This document shows positions 35,126 through 45,313 of a DNA stretch of 64,000 nucleotides, piece by piece. Made by a program: the position numbers and the translations under genes. Within the stretch, counting starts at the first letter, position 1. Each line of letters starts with the position of its first letter. Where the stretch lies: positions 5,189,994 through 5,253,993 of the forward strand of contig NC_059272.1 of assembly GCF_017591435.1 (NCBI RefSeq), given 5' to 3'. The DNA is from Portunus trituberculatus (Eukaryota > Arthropoda > Malacostraca > Decapoda > Portunidae). Under the pieces are notes generated by a model. The model saw only the letters and a program-made list of their open reading frames with translations, was not told where the DNA came from and did no database searches.

Positions 35126-35638
35126 AAATGACATCCATTTATTTATCATGCTAAGAAGAACTACACATGTATATAACATTAAATGGCAAACACAAGAAGA
35201 AAGAGTTTACTTCAGTTGTTGAACAAATATATACATACATGCCAATAACCCTGTGCATATTGATGTCATCAATATTCTCAAGACTCATTATAGTCTTATT
35301 ATCCTTCCCCCAAGACATCTTCCAATATTTCATCAATAGTGTCTAAGGAAGGGGATGCAGGGCCGCTACCTACAAAGGAAATGAAGAAAACTATTCTGTT
35401 ACTTGTTACACATTTTTTGTTGGTAAATTTGGCAAGGCACTAAATACATTAGTGTATTACCACATTGCAAAACAAGAGTGAGTTTTGAAAAGTATATACC
35501 TTATTGTGACAGGATGATACTTGCTACCACTGCACTAAAAGTTTTGTTAGTTAGAATGTTAGTATTTTATACTCTTTGAAGCTCAATCTTTCAAGCTACT
35601 CTGAATCACTTATTAAATATCTATCTATCTACCTATCT
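35126..35638. other. No gene seen
   Basis: AT-rich, with a short tctatctacc-type repeat at 35618-35637, just before the poly(T) of the LINE copy. No recognisable coding region. Confidence 0.5.
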
Positions 35639-36545
35639 TTTTTTTTTTTTTTTTTACATTACAAGGGCACTGGCCAAGGGCAAACAAAGTGTTGGAAAAA
35701 AAAAATTCCGCTGGTTGCCAGGCCCTGTTAAGAGGAAAGTAGAAAGAAAAACAAAAAATCTAAAAGGAGGGTCCAGTTAACGTAAGAGGTGTCTTGACAC
35801 TCCTCTTTTGAAAGAGTTTAAGTCATAGGCAGGTGGAAATACAGACACAGGTAGAGAGTTCCAGAGTTTACCAGTGTAGGGAATGAAGGAGTGAAGATAC
35901 TGGTTAACTCTTGCATTAGGAAGATGGACAGAATAGGGATGAGAAGAAGTAGAGAGTCTTGTGCAGCGAGGCCGAGGAGGAGGGAAGGCATGCAGTTAGC
36001 AAGTTCAGAAGAGCAGACAGCATGAAAACAGCGGTAGAAGACAGATAAAGATGCAACATTGCGGTGACTTAAAGAATCAAGACAGTCAGTTAGAGGAGAA
36101 GAGTTGATAAGACGAAAAGCTTTAGATTCCACCTTGTTTAGTAAAGCTGTGTGTGGATCCCCAGACATGAGAGCCATACTCCATACACGGGCGGATAAGG
36201 CCCTTGTACAGAGCAAGCAGCTGGGAGGAGAGAAAAATGGACGAAGACGCCATAGGACACCTAACTTCTTGGAAGCTGATTTAGCAAGAGTAGAGATGTG
36301 AAATTTCCAGTTTAGATTTTTAGTGAAGGATAGACCGAGTGTGTTTAATGTAGAGGAGAGGGGAAGTTGAGTGTTATTGAAGAAGAGAGGATAGTTGTCT
36401 GGAAGGTTATGTCGAGTAGATAGTTGTAGAAATTGAGTTTTTGAGGCATTGAACAAAACCAGGTTTTCTCTGCCCCAATCAGAAACAAGTGAAAGATCAG
36501 AAGTTAGGCGTCCTATAGCATCTCGCCTTGAGTCATTTAATTGTT
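35639..36545 (-). mobile_element. Second LINE family, 5'-truncated copy (minus)
   Basis: Reverse-strand copy. Its poly(A) tail appears as poly(T) at about 35638-35656. It is the same family as 37205-38390. Only the C-terminal RT region and 3' UTR remain. Confidence 0.83.
35800..36530 (-). pseudogene. Second-family LINE ORF2 C-terminal remnant
   Basis: The open frame 36456 to 35818 reads FNASKTQFLQLSTRHNLP, then LGLSFTKNLNWKFHISTLAK, then VESKAFRLINSSPLTDCLDS. This is the region downstream of the RT catalytic motif in a Jockey-superfamily-like LINE. The catalytic motif itself is missing because of 5' truncation. Small frameshifts near 36210, 36020 and 35870 are inferred from the copy at 37563-38250. 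Confidence 0.78.
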
Positions 36546-36571
36546 GTTGGGTATCTACTAATACTACATAA

Positions 36572-36575
<4 letters not shown>

Positions 36576-36641
<66 letters not shown>
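36576..36641. repeat. (TA)n microsatellite
   Basis: TA run that merges into the left end of the Tigger element, where a TA target duplication would be expected. Confidence 0.95.
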
Positions 36642-36645
<4 letters not shown>

Positions 36646-37204
36646 GACTCAATACTCGAACATCAAAATAGTCGAACTTTTCAAGTCGAATGCAAAAGTT
36701 TGACTTAATACTCGAAAAAATACCTATTAGTCAAACATCCATCCACACGGCTGTAAACAAAGGGTTTTCATCTTCCTGTTGCCCCACGCGCCACACTGGC
36801 TGGCCACTGCAGCCAGTTGATCCTCCGTGGTCGTAAGGATAACATTGTCCTGCGCTTTCTCTCTGGAGTTTTATTTTTTAAATTTTTTTAAATTTATTTT
36901 TCTTTTTTTTTCCAATGGCACCGAAGAGGTTTGTTAGTAGTGAGAATAAGCCTACAAGAAAGAACGTAGTGACAACCATCGAAACGAAAAAGGAGATTAT
37001 TGATAAATACAAGAAAGGAGGAAGAACAACCGATCTTGCAGCTGAGTACTGTATGGCTAAATCTACAGTAGCCACAATACTGAATAAGACAGAGCTCATT
37101 AAAAAGACCTGATGTGGCAATTGGTGTGAAAAGGCAATTTAAGCAACCTACGGCAGTGGAAGAAATCAAGAAATTGTTGATTGTGTGGATAAACGAAAAG
37201 CAGA

Positions 37205-38250
37205 TTTCAAAACTGCCCTCCTACGGCTTCTATCCTTCTCTCTGCAACTTTATCTCATGTTTCCTTTCCGACTGCTCTATTGCTGCTGTGGTAGACGGCC
37301 ACTGTTCTTCTTCTAAATCTATTAATAGTGGTGTTCCTCAGGGTTCTGTCCTGTCACCCACTCTCTATTATTCATTAATGACCTTAACCAAACTTTTTGC
37401 CCTATCTACTCCTACGCTGAAGATACCATCCTACATCTTTCCATGTCCTTTCAGAGACGATCAACCCTTCAGGAAGTCAACAGATCACGCAGGGATGCCA
37501 AAGAACGCCCGACTTCCAATCTTTCCAAGATTTCCATTTAGGACAGAGAAAATCTAGTAGTTTTGAATGCCTCAAAAACTCAATTCCTCCATCTATCAAC
37601 TCAACACGACCTTCCAGACAACTATTCCCTCTTCTTCAATGACACTCAACTGTCTCCCTCTTCCACAATGAATATCCTCAGTCAGTCCTTTGCTCATAAT
37701 TTTAACTGGAAACTTCACATCTCGTCTCTTGCTAAAACAGCTTCTATGAAGTTAGGTGTTCTGAGGCGTCTCCGCCAGTTTTTCTCGCCCCTCCAACTGC
37801 TTACTCTGTATAAGGGCCTTATCCATTCCTGTATGGAGTACTCTTCACATGTTTGGGGGGGTTCCAGTCACACAGTTTTACTAGACAGGGTGGAATCAAA
37901 AGCTCTTCGTCTCGTCAACTCCCTCCTCTAACTAACTGTCTTCAGCCTTTTTCTCACTGCCAGAATGTTGCATCTCTTTCTATCTTTTATCGCTATTTTC
38001 ATGCTAACTGTTCTACTGATCTTGCTAATTGCATGCCTCCCTTCCTCCTGCGGCCTCACTGCACAAGGCTTTCTTCTTCCTCTCATCCCTATTCTGTCCA
38101 ACTCTCTGATGCAAGTGTTAACCAGTACTCTCAATCATTCATCCCTTTCACTGGTAAACTCTGGAACTCCCTCCCTGCATCTGTATTTCCGAATTCCTAC
38201 GACTTGTCTTCTTTTAAGAGGGAGGTATCGAGGCATTTGCTCCCCTAATT
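37205..38250 (+). pseudogene. Second-family LINE ORF2 (RT, frameshifted)
   Basis: INSGVPQGSVLSPTL is an RT motif. The catalytic YADD reads YAED in the alternative frame near 37410, so it is inactive. Downstream pieces FFSPLQLLTLYKGLIHSCMEY and LANCMPPFLL are the C-terminal region. Frameshifts lie near 37370, 37440, 37920 and 37950. It differs from LINE copies A-H in sequence and in having a poly(A) tail. Confidence 0.8.
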
Positions 38251-38357
38251 CTGGCTGACGGTTTTGGCACTTTTTACACTTTTTAGAGAGCCATCACTCA
38301 AGTGGGCTTTTTTTTTTTTACTTTCTTTTTTTGCCCTTGGCTGGGCCTCTTCCCTAC

Positions 38358-38390
<33 letters not shown>
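37205..38390 (+). mobile_element. Second LINE family, copy inserted in Tigger
   Basis: 5'-truncated within RT and ending in about 30 A (38360-38390). Tigger sequence resumes at 38391 in the matching protein position, so this is a clear nested insertion. Confidence 0.85.
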
Positions 38391-38392
<2 letters not shown>

Positions 38393-38949
38393 TGGCTGGT
38401 GATTCTTTGTCAGAGGGCATAATTTGTGTGAAGGCTAGGCTGCTGCATCGTGATCTTATTTCTGATGCTAAATATGAATCCAATGATGATTTTAAAGCAA
38501 GTAAGGGGTGGTTTGGGAATTTCAAGATAAGAACTGGAATTCATTATGTTGTGAGGCACAGCAAGGCCGCAATTGTTGACAGAGTTGCCGCTGAGAAATT
38601 TTTGCCTGAATTTAAGAAATCTGTGGATAAAGAGCACTTAAACCCCCAACAGTTCTTTGTGATGAAACTGGCCTAAAAAAAAAAAAAAAAAAAAAAAACT
38701 ACCAAACAGGACCTATATAACAAAGGAAGAGAAGTGTTTCCCAGGACACAAGCCCATGAAAGACAGGGTAATCCTGCTTCTGTGTATCAGTACTAGTGGT
38801 GACTGAAAATTAAACCACAACTTTTTTCTAAACTTGGGTTTGGTAATGGCTGGAACAAATTACCTGATTTATAGGTATCAATAGTCAAACTTTTTAAAAC
38901 TCGAACAGCCATTTGGAACAAATTAAGTCACAGTATTGAGTCTCCACTG

Positions 38950-39896
38950 TATATATTTGGCTATTCTAGTTTACTAGTTTTAAGTTAGTTTATTTTGGGG
39001 TCAGGTCATAGGTAGTAGAGCATGAAACTGTTTAAAGAGCGCATATTTACTTAAACAAATACTTGGAAAGTTGCATACCAGTTTTGTTGCACTGCTCTCT
39101 GTACTTCTGTAGATTGGCCCGGGATTTCAAGCTGATGGTGAACCAACGCATTTCACCTCCACAGCAGTCCTCCCATTGCTAAACTGGGTGTTTAATTCTT
39201 CGGTGATCTTCTGCCACACATCATGTTTTTCTTGTTTGTCACTTCTGCATTATTGAAGCTTTTGTGGAGAGATGATATTTCGTCATGATAGTTGCCAAAC
39301 TTAGTGACTCTTGTTCTCCCCAGTTGGATTATCTTGCACACTTGCAAACTGGGGTTTAATTTTCTCTTTTTTTTTTCTTTTTTTGCTGCTGTTGTGCGCT
39401 CTTCTCTAGTGTTGAATAATTTCCTTGGCAATGACACAACATCTGTTTACAGGCTCTTCAATGGGATCCTGTTTATGTGCATCTTTTCAGAACTAATTCT
39501 TATTATGTCTAACTTCCCAAAAAGTTGCTATAGGAAATTCAAACCACAATACGAAAAGAAAATAATACAAAGACTCTATTACATACCACATATCTAGTGT
39601 CGACAATTTGCGTCCATGTGTTCTAAAAGGCTGAAGGCGACGACACAATGTCGTTGACATAAGTATGTCATAAGAGTAAGAGTCACAAATTTTGTGGAAC
39701 CTGACGGTCAGAATAGTCACAACATCATTAGCTACAATGGATTGTAGAATCCGCCTCAGGAGTTGCTTCCAGTTGCCATATAATATTTTCTGGTATTGAG
39801 AAGGGAACTCTAGATTAGCATAATGAATTCAGTTCTTTCCATACAATGTCATCATTATTCAAAATGCTTAGTTCCTCAAATACGCACACACACGCA
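38950..39896. other. No intact gene; Myb-like remnant inside
   Basis: AT-rich. Apart from the Myb/SANT-like fragment (39075-39437) I see nothing. Just before LINE copy F there is a short cacacacacg run. Confidence 0.5.
39075..39437 (-). pseudogene. Myb/SANT-like DNA-binding fragment
   Basis: Minus-strand translation gives HDVWQKITEELNTQF, then NGRTAVEVKC, a frameshift, then RWFTISLKSRANLQKYREQ. Trp spacing and the T-EVK-RW pattern match Myb/SANT-like domains found in Harbinger accessory proteins and MSANTD-type genes. At least two frameshifts (near 39228 and 39150). The N-terminal Lys/Arg-rich part (39437 on) is unassigned. Confidence 0.45.
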
Positions 39897-41963
39897 AGAA
39901 CTATTTTAAAAACGTAAACTGGGAGGAGATGGAAAACTCAGAGACGATACAAGAGAGGTATCTTATTTTTGGAAATATACAAAACAGGAGTCAGGGAATA
40001 TGTCCCAAAATATAGACCTAAAGAAGAAGGAAAGAAAGATTGGTTTAATGCAAGGTGTGCTAGGGCAAAGGAGAAAAGAGATGGAGCATGGAAAAGGTGG
40101 AGGAGAAATAGAAATCCAGTAAATAAGGAAAACTTCAAGGCAGCAAGAAATTAATATGTTAAGGTGAGGAAGGAAGAGGAAAAGAACTTTGAAAAGGACA
40201 TTGTCGAAAAATGTAAGGAGCAGCCAAAATTGTTCTACAGATTCATAAATGGAAAAATTAGGCAAAAAGAAACAATAGAAAGGTTAAAAGGAGAGAACGG
40301 GATGGTGGAAGATCCAAACAGTATGGCAGAACTATCAAATAGTGAATTCCAGGAGGTCTTTACTAAGGAATCCAAATTTGAATGGCCACAGGTTAACAGA
40401 GAGACCATCTATATGAAAGAGGTTAAAGTAACCAATCTTGAAATAAAAGAGTTAATGAAGGAACTAGATGAAGAGAAGGCAATGAGACCAGATGAAGTCT
40501 CAGGCAGAATACTGAAAGAATGTAGGGAAGAACTAGCAAGTCCTATATACATCATAAAATGCTCAATAGAAAATGGAACAGTACCAGTAGAATGGAAAAG
40601 AGCTGAGGTGGTTCCCATATATAAGAGCGGAAGGAAGGAAAAACCTTTAAATTACAGACTGGTATCACTAACTAGTGTAATATGCAAGATGTGTGAAAGA
40701 ATAATAAAGAAACAATGGATCGAGTTCCTTGAAGACAACAAATTAATATCAAATAGCCAATTTGGTTTTAGAAAAAGACGGTCATGTGTATTTAATTTAT
40801 TGAGTTTCTATTCTAGAATAGTTAATAGAGTACAAGAGAGAGAGAGATGGGTTGACTGTATTTACTTGGATTTTAAAAAAATGCGTTCGACAAAGTGCCA
40901 CATGCAAGATTACTATGGAAGATAGAGGAGAAGGGTGGCTTAAAAGGAAGCACATTGAGATGGATAGAAAATTATTTAAGTGGGAGAGAAATAAGGACGG
41001 TAGTTAAAGATATGAAGTCCAAGTGGAGAGCAGTAGAAAGCGGAGTGCCACTGGGATCAGTAATGGCACCAATACTTTTCCTCATTTATATTAACGACAT
41101 GCCAGAAGGAGTGAACAGCTACATAAATCTGTTTGCAGATAATATGAAACTGTGCAGAGTTATAAAGCAAAAAGAGGATTGTGATATACTACAAGAAGGC
41201 CTAAATAAGATCTGGGAATGGAGTAAAAAGTGGGAAATGGAATTCAATGTGGACAAAAGCCATGTCATGGAAATGGGAAAGAGTGAAAGACGACCCGTGG
41301 GAATCTATAAGATGGAAGATGGAGTAGAACTGGAGAAAGTAAAAAAGGAAAAGGACTTAGGAGTGACGATGGAAGAAAAGAATCAACCGGTAAGCCATAT
41401 TGATAGAATTTTTAGAGAGACATATAATTTGCTAAGGAATATTGGAGTAGCATTTCACTACATGGACAAAGAAATGATGAAGAAATTGATAAGTACTATA
41501 ATAAGACCCAGATTGAAATATGCAGGAGTAGTGTGAACCCCTCATAAAAAGAAACACATAAGGAAGTTGGAGAGACTACAAAAAATGGCTACAAGAATGG
41601 TTCCAGAATTTGAAGGGATGACATATGAGGAGAGACTAAAGGCTATGGATCTATCAACCCTGGAACAAAGAAGGCAGAGAGGGGATCTGATACAAGTTTA
41701 TAAATTGATCAACGGAATGGACCAAGTGGATAATGAGAAACTGATCCTGAGAAAAGAATATGACATTCGAAGCACAAGATCACATAGTAAAAAGCTGAGA
41801 AAGGGAAGATGTCTGAGAGATGTTAAAAAATATAGTTTCCCGCAAAGATGTATTAAGACGTCGAACAGTTTGAATGAAGAAGTAGTGTCTGCAACGAGTG
41901 TGCATACTTTTAAAGTAAGATTGGATAAGTGTAGATATGGAGACAGGGACCACACGAGCATAA
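39897..41963 (+). pseudogene. LINE copy F ORF2 (linker, RT, C-terminal domain)
   Basis: RT motifs QFGFRKRRSC and SGVPLGSVMAPI (usual Gln reads Leu). The catalytic FADD reads FADN (41131-41142), so it is inactive. A stop at 40152 and frameshifts near 40880 and 41535 add to the damage. The C-terminal domain from 41567 is open to its end. Confidence 0.85.
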
Positions 41964-41990
41964 AACTACAACTAGGTAAATACATGCATG
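39897..41990 (+). mobile_element. LINE copy F, 5'-truncated
   Basis: Starts within the endonuclease/RT linker directly after a short CA run and ends in an aactaggtaaatac tail. Copy G begins within a few bases. Confidence 0.87.
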
Positions 41991-42137
41991 CACACACAGC
42001 TCTGAGACACGGTCAAGGAAGGACGCAGTGCCGTCCCTCCGAGAATCAGCTGATCTTCAGTACCTGTTGTTTAGTGTTTGCAGTGGCCTGGGCGAGTAGT
42101 GTAGACTCGTTTTCATGAAATCAAGTGTTAGAGAATC

Positions 42138-43293
42138 ATGAGTAAGGAAAATATTCCATCTAAATGCAGGTATAAGACTAGGGAAAGAATGAAAGAAGAA
42201 GATGAATATGTTGATGAGGGAATAAGCGCATTCGAACGTTTTGACACGGCAAATACTTCACTATTTAAGAAAGTGTTGACTATTGAACATAAATTAGGTA
42301 AATGGATAAAGGAGAGTATAAGAATGAAAGAAAATGAAGAACAGGAAAAAGAGTTTAGAAAACTGAGAGAAAGGATAAAAAAAAGTGGAAGAAAACAAAG
42401 CTAGATTATAACCAGAAAATAAAGAACTGAAAAAGGAAGTACTGTACCTAACTACAAGAAACAGATGGAAGAAGGACTCGGTAAAGCCGAGAAAGAAAAA
42501 GAGAAGCTGAAAGATCTAGCAAACAAAAAAGAGGAGAGTACAGAACATGATTAAAAAAAAGTACAAGCATGGAGAGTCCAAGATAAGAAAGATAAGGATG
42601 ATTTTCAGATGATTCAAAAACAACTATAAGAAAAAGATGAAAATATGACAGACAAAATGATAGGTGTAGGATATGTTGGGCTCTATCGGCAGTATGACAT
42701 CACCCATCACTCTGTAAGAGCCAGTTGGCGCCAAGCATCAATAAAGACAGGAAGCACGTCCTGTGTCTCACTTGCCCCTCCTATAATAGGAGTCCTCAAG
42801 AAAAAAGAAAATCTAGTTAGCGAAATTGCAGAAAAAAAAGTGTAATCGTATTTGGACTAAAAGATAAAAAATGTAAAATAAAGACCGAGAAGAGAAAAAG
42901 AAGAAATGAAATCATTCAAAGACCTAGTAAAAAATCTAAACGACGAAGATAGGCAGAACTTAGAAGAGGAAGTAGAAGAAATACACAGAATGGGACCATA
43001 TCAAGAAGGAACAACGAGACCAATTAAGATACTACTAAAATCACAAGCAGCAACAGAAGAAATATTATATAGAACAACTAAACTCAGAGAAACAGAAGGT
43101 TGCAAGGATACATATATAAAGAAAAATAGAAATGAGGAAAAAAAGGAAGATACAACGAACTGGTGGCAGCAGTAAGGGAAAAAAATAATAAAAGGTCAGA
43201 AGAAAAAAAGGTATTTTTTTGGAGAATTCTAGGAGACAGGATAAGGAAATGGTATATAAAAGAGAAGGAAGAGGAAAAAAGGAACAAGTTTAA
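42138..43293 (+). pseudogene. LINE copy G ORF1
   Basis: Starts MSKENIPSKCRYKTRERM. Coiled coil breaks near 42385, 42445 and 42540. After the solo LTR it resumes with VLKKKENLVSEIAEKK, and RPIKILLKSQ marks the RRM-like part. Further frameshifts lie near 42835, 42880 and 43140. Confidence 0.73.
42665..42785. repeat. Solo LTR, 121 bp, with 5-bp target duplication
   Basis: Starts TGTAGGA and ends TCCTATA (imperfect inverted ends), carries AATAAAG near 42750, and is flanked by ATAGG on both sides (42660-42664 and 42786-42790). Sister LINE copies read straight through here. The start resembles the gypsy LTR at 1629. Confidence 0.8.
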
Positions 43294-43310
43294 CTAAAAG
43301 TGATAAAGGC

Positions 43311-45111
43311 ATGAGACTAAAAATTATGTATACGAACATATATGGGGTTTTATCAAGTAAATTAGAATTAAGAGATTACATGAAGAAAGAAAAACCGGAT
43401 GTTATATGCCTGGCTGAAACAAAACTAAATGAGGCGATCAAAATAGACTTGGATAATAGGTATAATGTATGGAGGAAAGACAGAGAAGGTTAGGTTAGGT
43501 TAGGTTAGGTAAAGGAGGAGGAGGAGTCATAATAATGTTAAGGAAGGAGATGGTGGTGAACCAAGAGGAATGTGGGTAAGGAAAAGCAGAAGTACTGTAT
43601 GTTAAGATGCATATTAATAAAGAAGAGTTAACAATCATAGTAACATATGTGCCACCAAAAACAAATTCATGGACCAATCAAGAATATAAAGACATGATAG
43701 ATGAAACAATAAGGAGTCTAACGAGAATCATTAAAGAAAGGAGAAAAGTGATATTCGTAGGAGATTTCAACTGTAAAGAAGTGGACTGGGAAAATTATGA
43801 AAGTGGTATGGGGAAGAAACCTGAGCAGATAAATTCATGAACCTAATGATAGATAATATCAAATAGCCAATTTGGTTTTAGAAAAAGACGGTCGTGTGTA
43901 ACTAATTTATTAAGTTTCTATTCTAGAATAGTTGATAAAGTACAAGAGAGAGAGGGATGGGTTGACTGTATATATTTGGATTTAAAAAAGGCGTTTGACA
44001 AAGTGCCACATGCAAGATGACTATGGAAGTTAGAGGAGAAGGGTGGCTTAAAAGGAAGCACATTGAGATGGATAGAAAATTATTTGAGGGGGGAGAGAAA
44101 AAAGGACAGTAGTTAAAGATATGAAGTACAAGTGGAGAGCAGTAGAAAGCAGAGTGCCACACAGGTCAGTATTGGCACCAATACTTTTCCTCATTTATAT
44201 TAACGACATGCCAGAAGGAGTGAACAGCTACATAAATCCGTTTGTAGATGATACGAAACTGCAGAGTTATAAAGCAAAAGGAGGATTGTGAAATACTGCA
44301 AGAAGACCTAAATAAGATCTGGAAATGGAGTAAAAAGTGGGAAATGAAATTCAATGTGAACAAAAGCCATGTCATGGAAATGGGAAAGAATAAAGGATGA
44401 CCCGTGGGAATCTATAATATGGGATATTGAGTAGAACTGGAGAAATTAAAAAAGGAAAAAGACTTAGGAGTGACGATGGAAGAAAACAATCAGTAAGCCA
44501 TATTGATAGAATTTTTAGAGAAACATATAATTTGCTAAGGAATATTGGAGTAGCATTTCACTACATGGACAAAGAAATGATGAAGAAATTGATAAGTACT
44601 ATAATAAGACCCAGATTGGAATATGCAGGAGTAGTGTGGACCCCTCATTAAAAGAAACACATAAGGAAGTTGGAGAGACTACAAAAAATGGCTACAAGAA
44701 TGGTTCCAGAATTTGAAGGGATGACATATGAGGAGAGACTAAAGGCTATGGATCTACCAACCCTGGAACAAAGAAGGGAGAGAGGAGATCTGATACAAGT
44801 TTATAAATTGATAACGGAATGGACCAAGTGGATAATGAGAAACTGATCCTGAGATAAGAATATGACATTCGAAGTACAAGATCGCATAGTAAAAAGCTGA
44901 GATAAGAATATGACATTCGAAGTACAAGATCGCATAGTAAAAAGCTGAGAAAAGGAAGATGTCTGGGAGATGTTAAAAATATAGTTTCCCGCAAAGATGT
45001 ATTGAGATGTGGAACAGTTTAAATGAAGAAGTAGTGTCTGTAATGAGTGTGCATAATTTTAAAGTAAGATTGGATAAGTGTAGATATGGAGACGGGGCCA
45101 CACGAGCATAA
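43311..45111 (+). pseudogene. LINE copy G ORF2 (endonuclease part, RT part)
   Basis: Endonuclease motifs YTNIYGVLS (usual Asp reads Tyr), CLAETKL and VGDFNCKEVDWE are present. The frame is broken by the TTAGG run and by the deletion at 43855. RT resumes at QFGFRKRRSC; the catalytic motif FVDDTK keeps both Asp. A local 55-base duplication near 44850-44955 repeats the DIRSTRSHSKKL region. Many frameshifts. Confidence 0.82.
43488..43510. repeat. Interstitial TTAGG telomere-type repeat
   Basis: About 4.6 units of GGTTA/TTAGG stand between gacagagaa and aaaggaggagg, where sister copies read gacagagtgggtaaagg. TTAGG is the common arthropod telomere repeat. Confidence 0.85.
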
Positions 45112-45313
45112 AGCTCAGGCCCTGTAAAACTACAACTAGGTAAATACAACTATTATAGGTAAATGCACACACAGCAGACGTGGTCAAGGAAGGACGCACT
45201 GGCGCTGTTCCGACAATCAGCTGATCTTCACTACGTATTTGTTGTACAGTATTTACAGTGGCCTGGGCAAGTAGTGTGGATTTGTTTTTCATGAAATCAA
45301 TTATTAAAGAATC

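Larger units (their letters stand above)
36915..38820 (+). pseudogene. Tigger transposase, N-terminal half, interrupted
   Basis: MAPKRFVSSENKPTRKNVV starts a CENP-B-type helix-turn-helix (LAAEYCMAKSTVATILN). After 37204 the LINE intervenes. The second CENP-B helix-turn-helix follows (38391-38640: GDSLSEGIICVKARLLH, then GWFGNFKIRTGI). A run of about 24 A at 38676-38698 sits where a Lys-rich FWKK-like stretch is expected, before RTYITKEEKCFPGHKPMKD. The rest of the DDE domain is absent. Confidence 0.75.
36638..38949 (+). mobile_element. Tigger/pogo element split by a LINE
   Basis: Inverted ends carry gagactcaatac, with CACTGTA at the right (38946-38951). The transposase N-terminus is at 36915. 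A second-family LINE is inserted at 37205-38390, and the C-terminal half of the transposase is missing. Confidence 0.75.
42000..45168 (+). mobile_element. LINE copy G with internal deletion and insertions
   Basis: Begins immediately after the tail of copy F with the shared 5' UTR. Carries a solo LTR (42665-42785) in ORF1 and a TTAGG run (43488-43510) in the endonuclease. A deletion near 43855 joins endonuclease to RT. Ends with an aactaggtaaatac tail. Confidence 0.87.

Noticed and set aside
36104..36301. Plus-strand frame over the reverse LINE
   Set aside because: Shadow of the minus-strand LINE ORF2 remnant.
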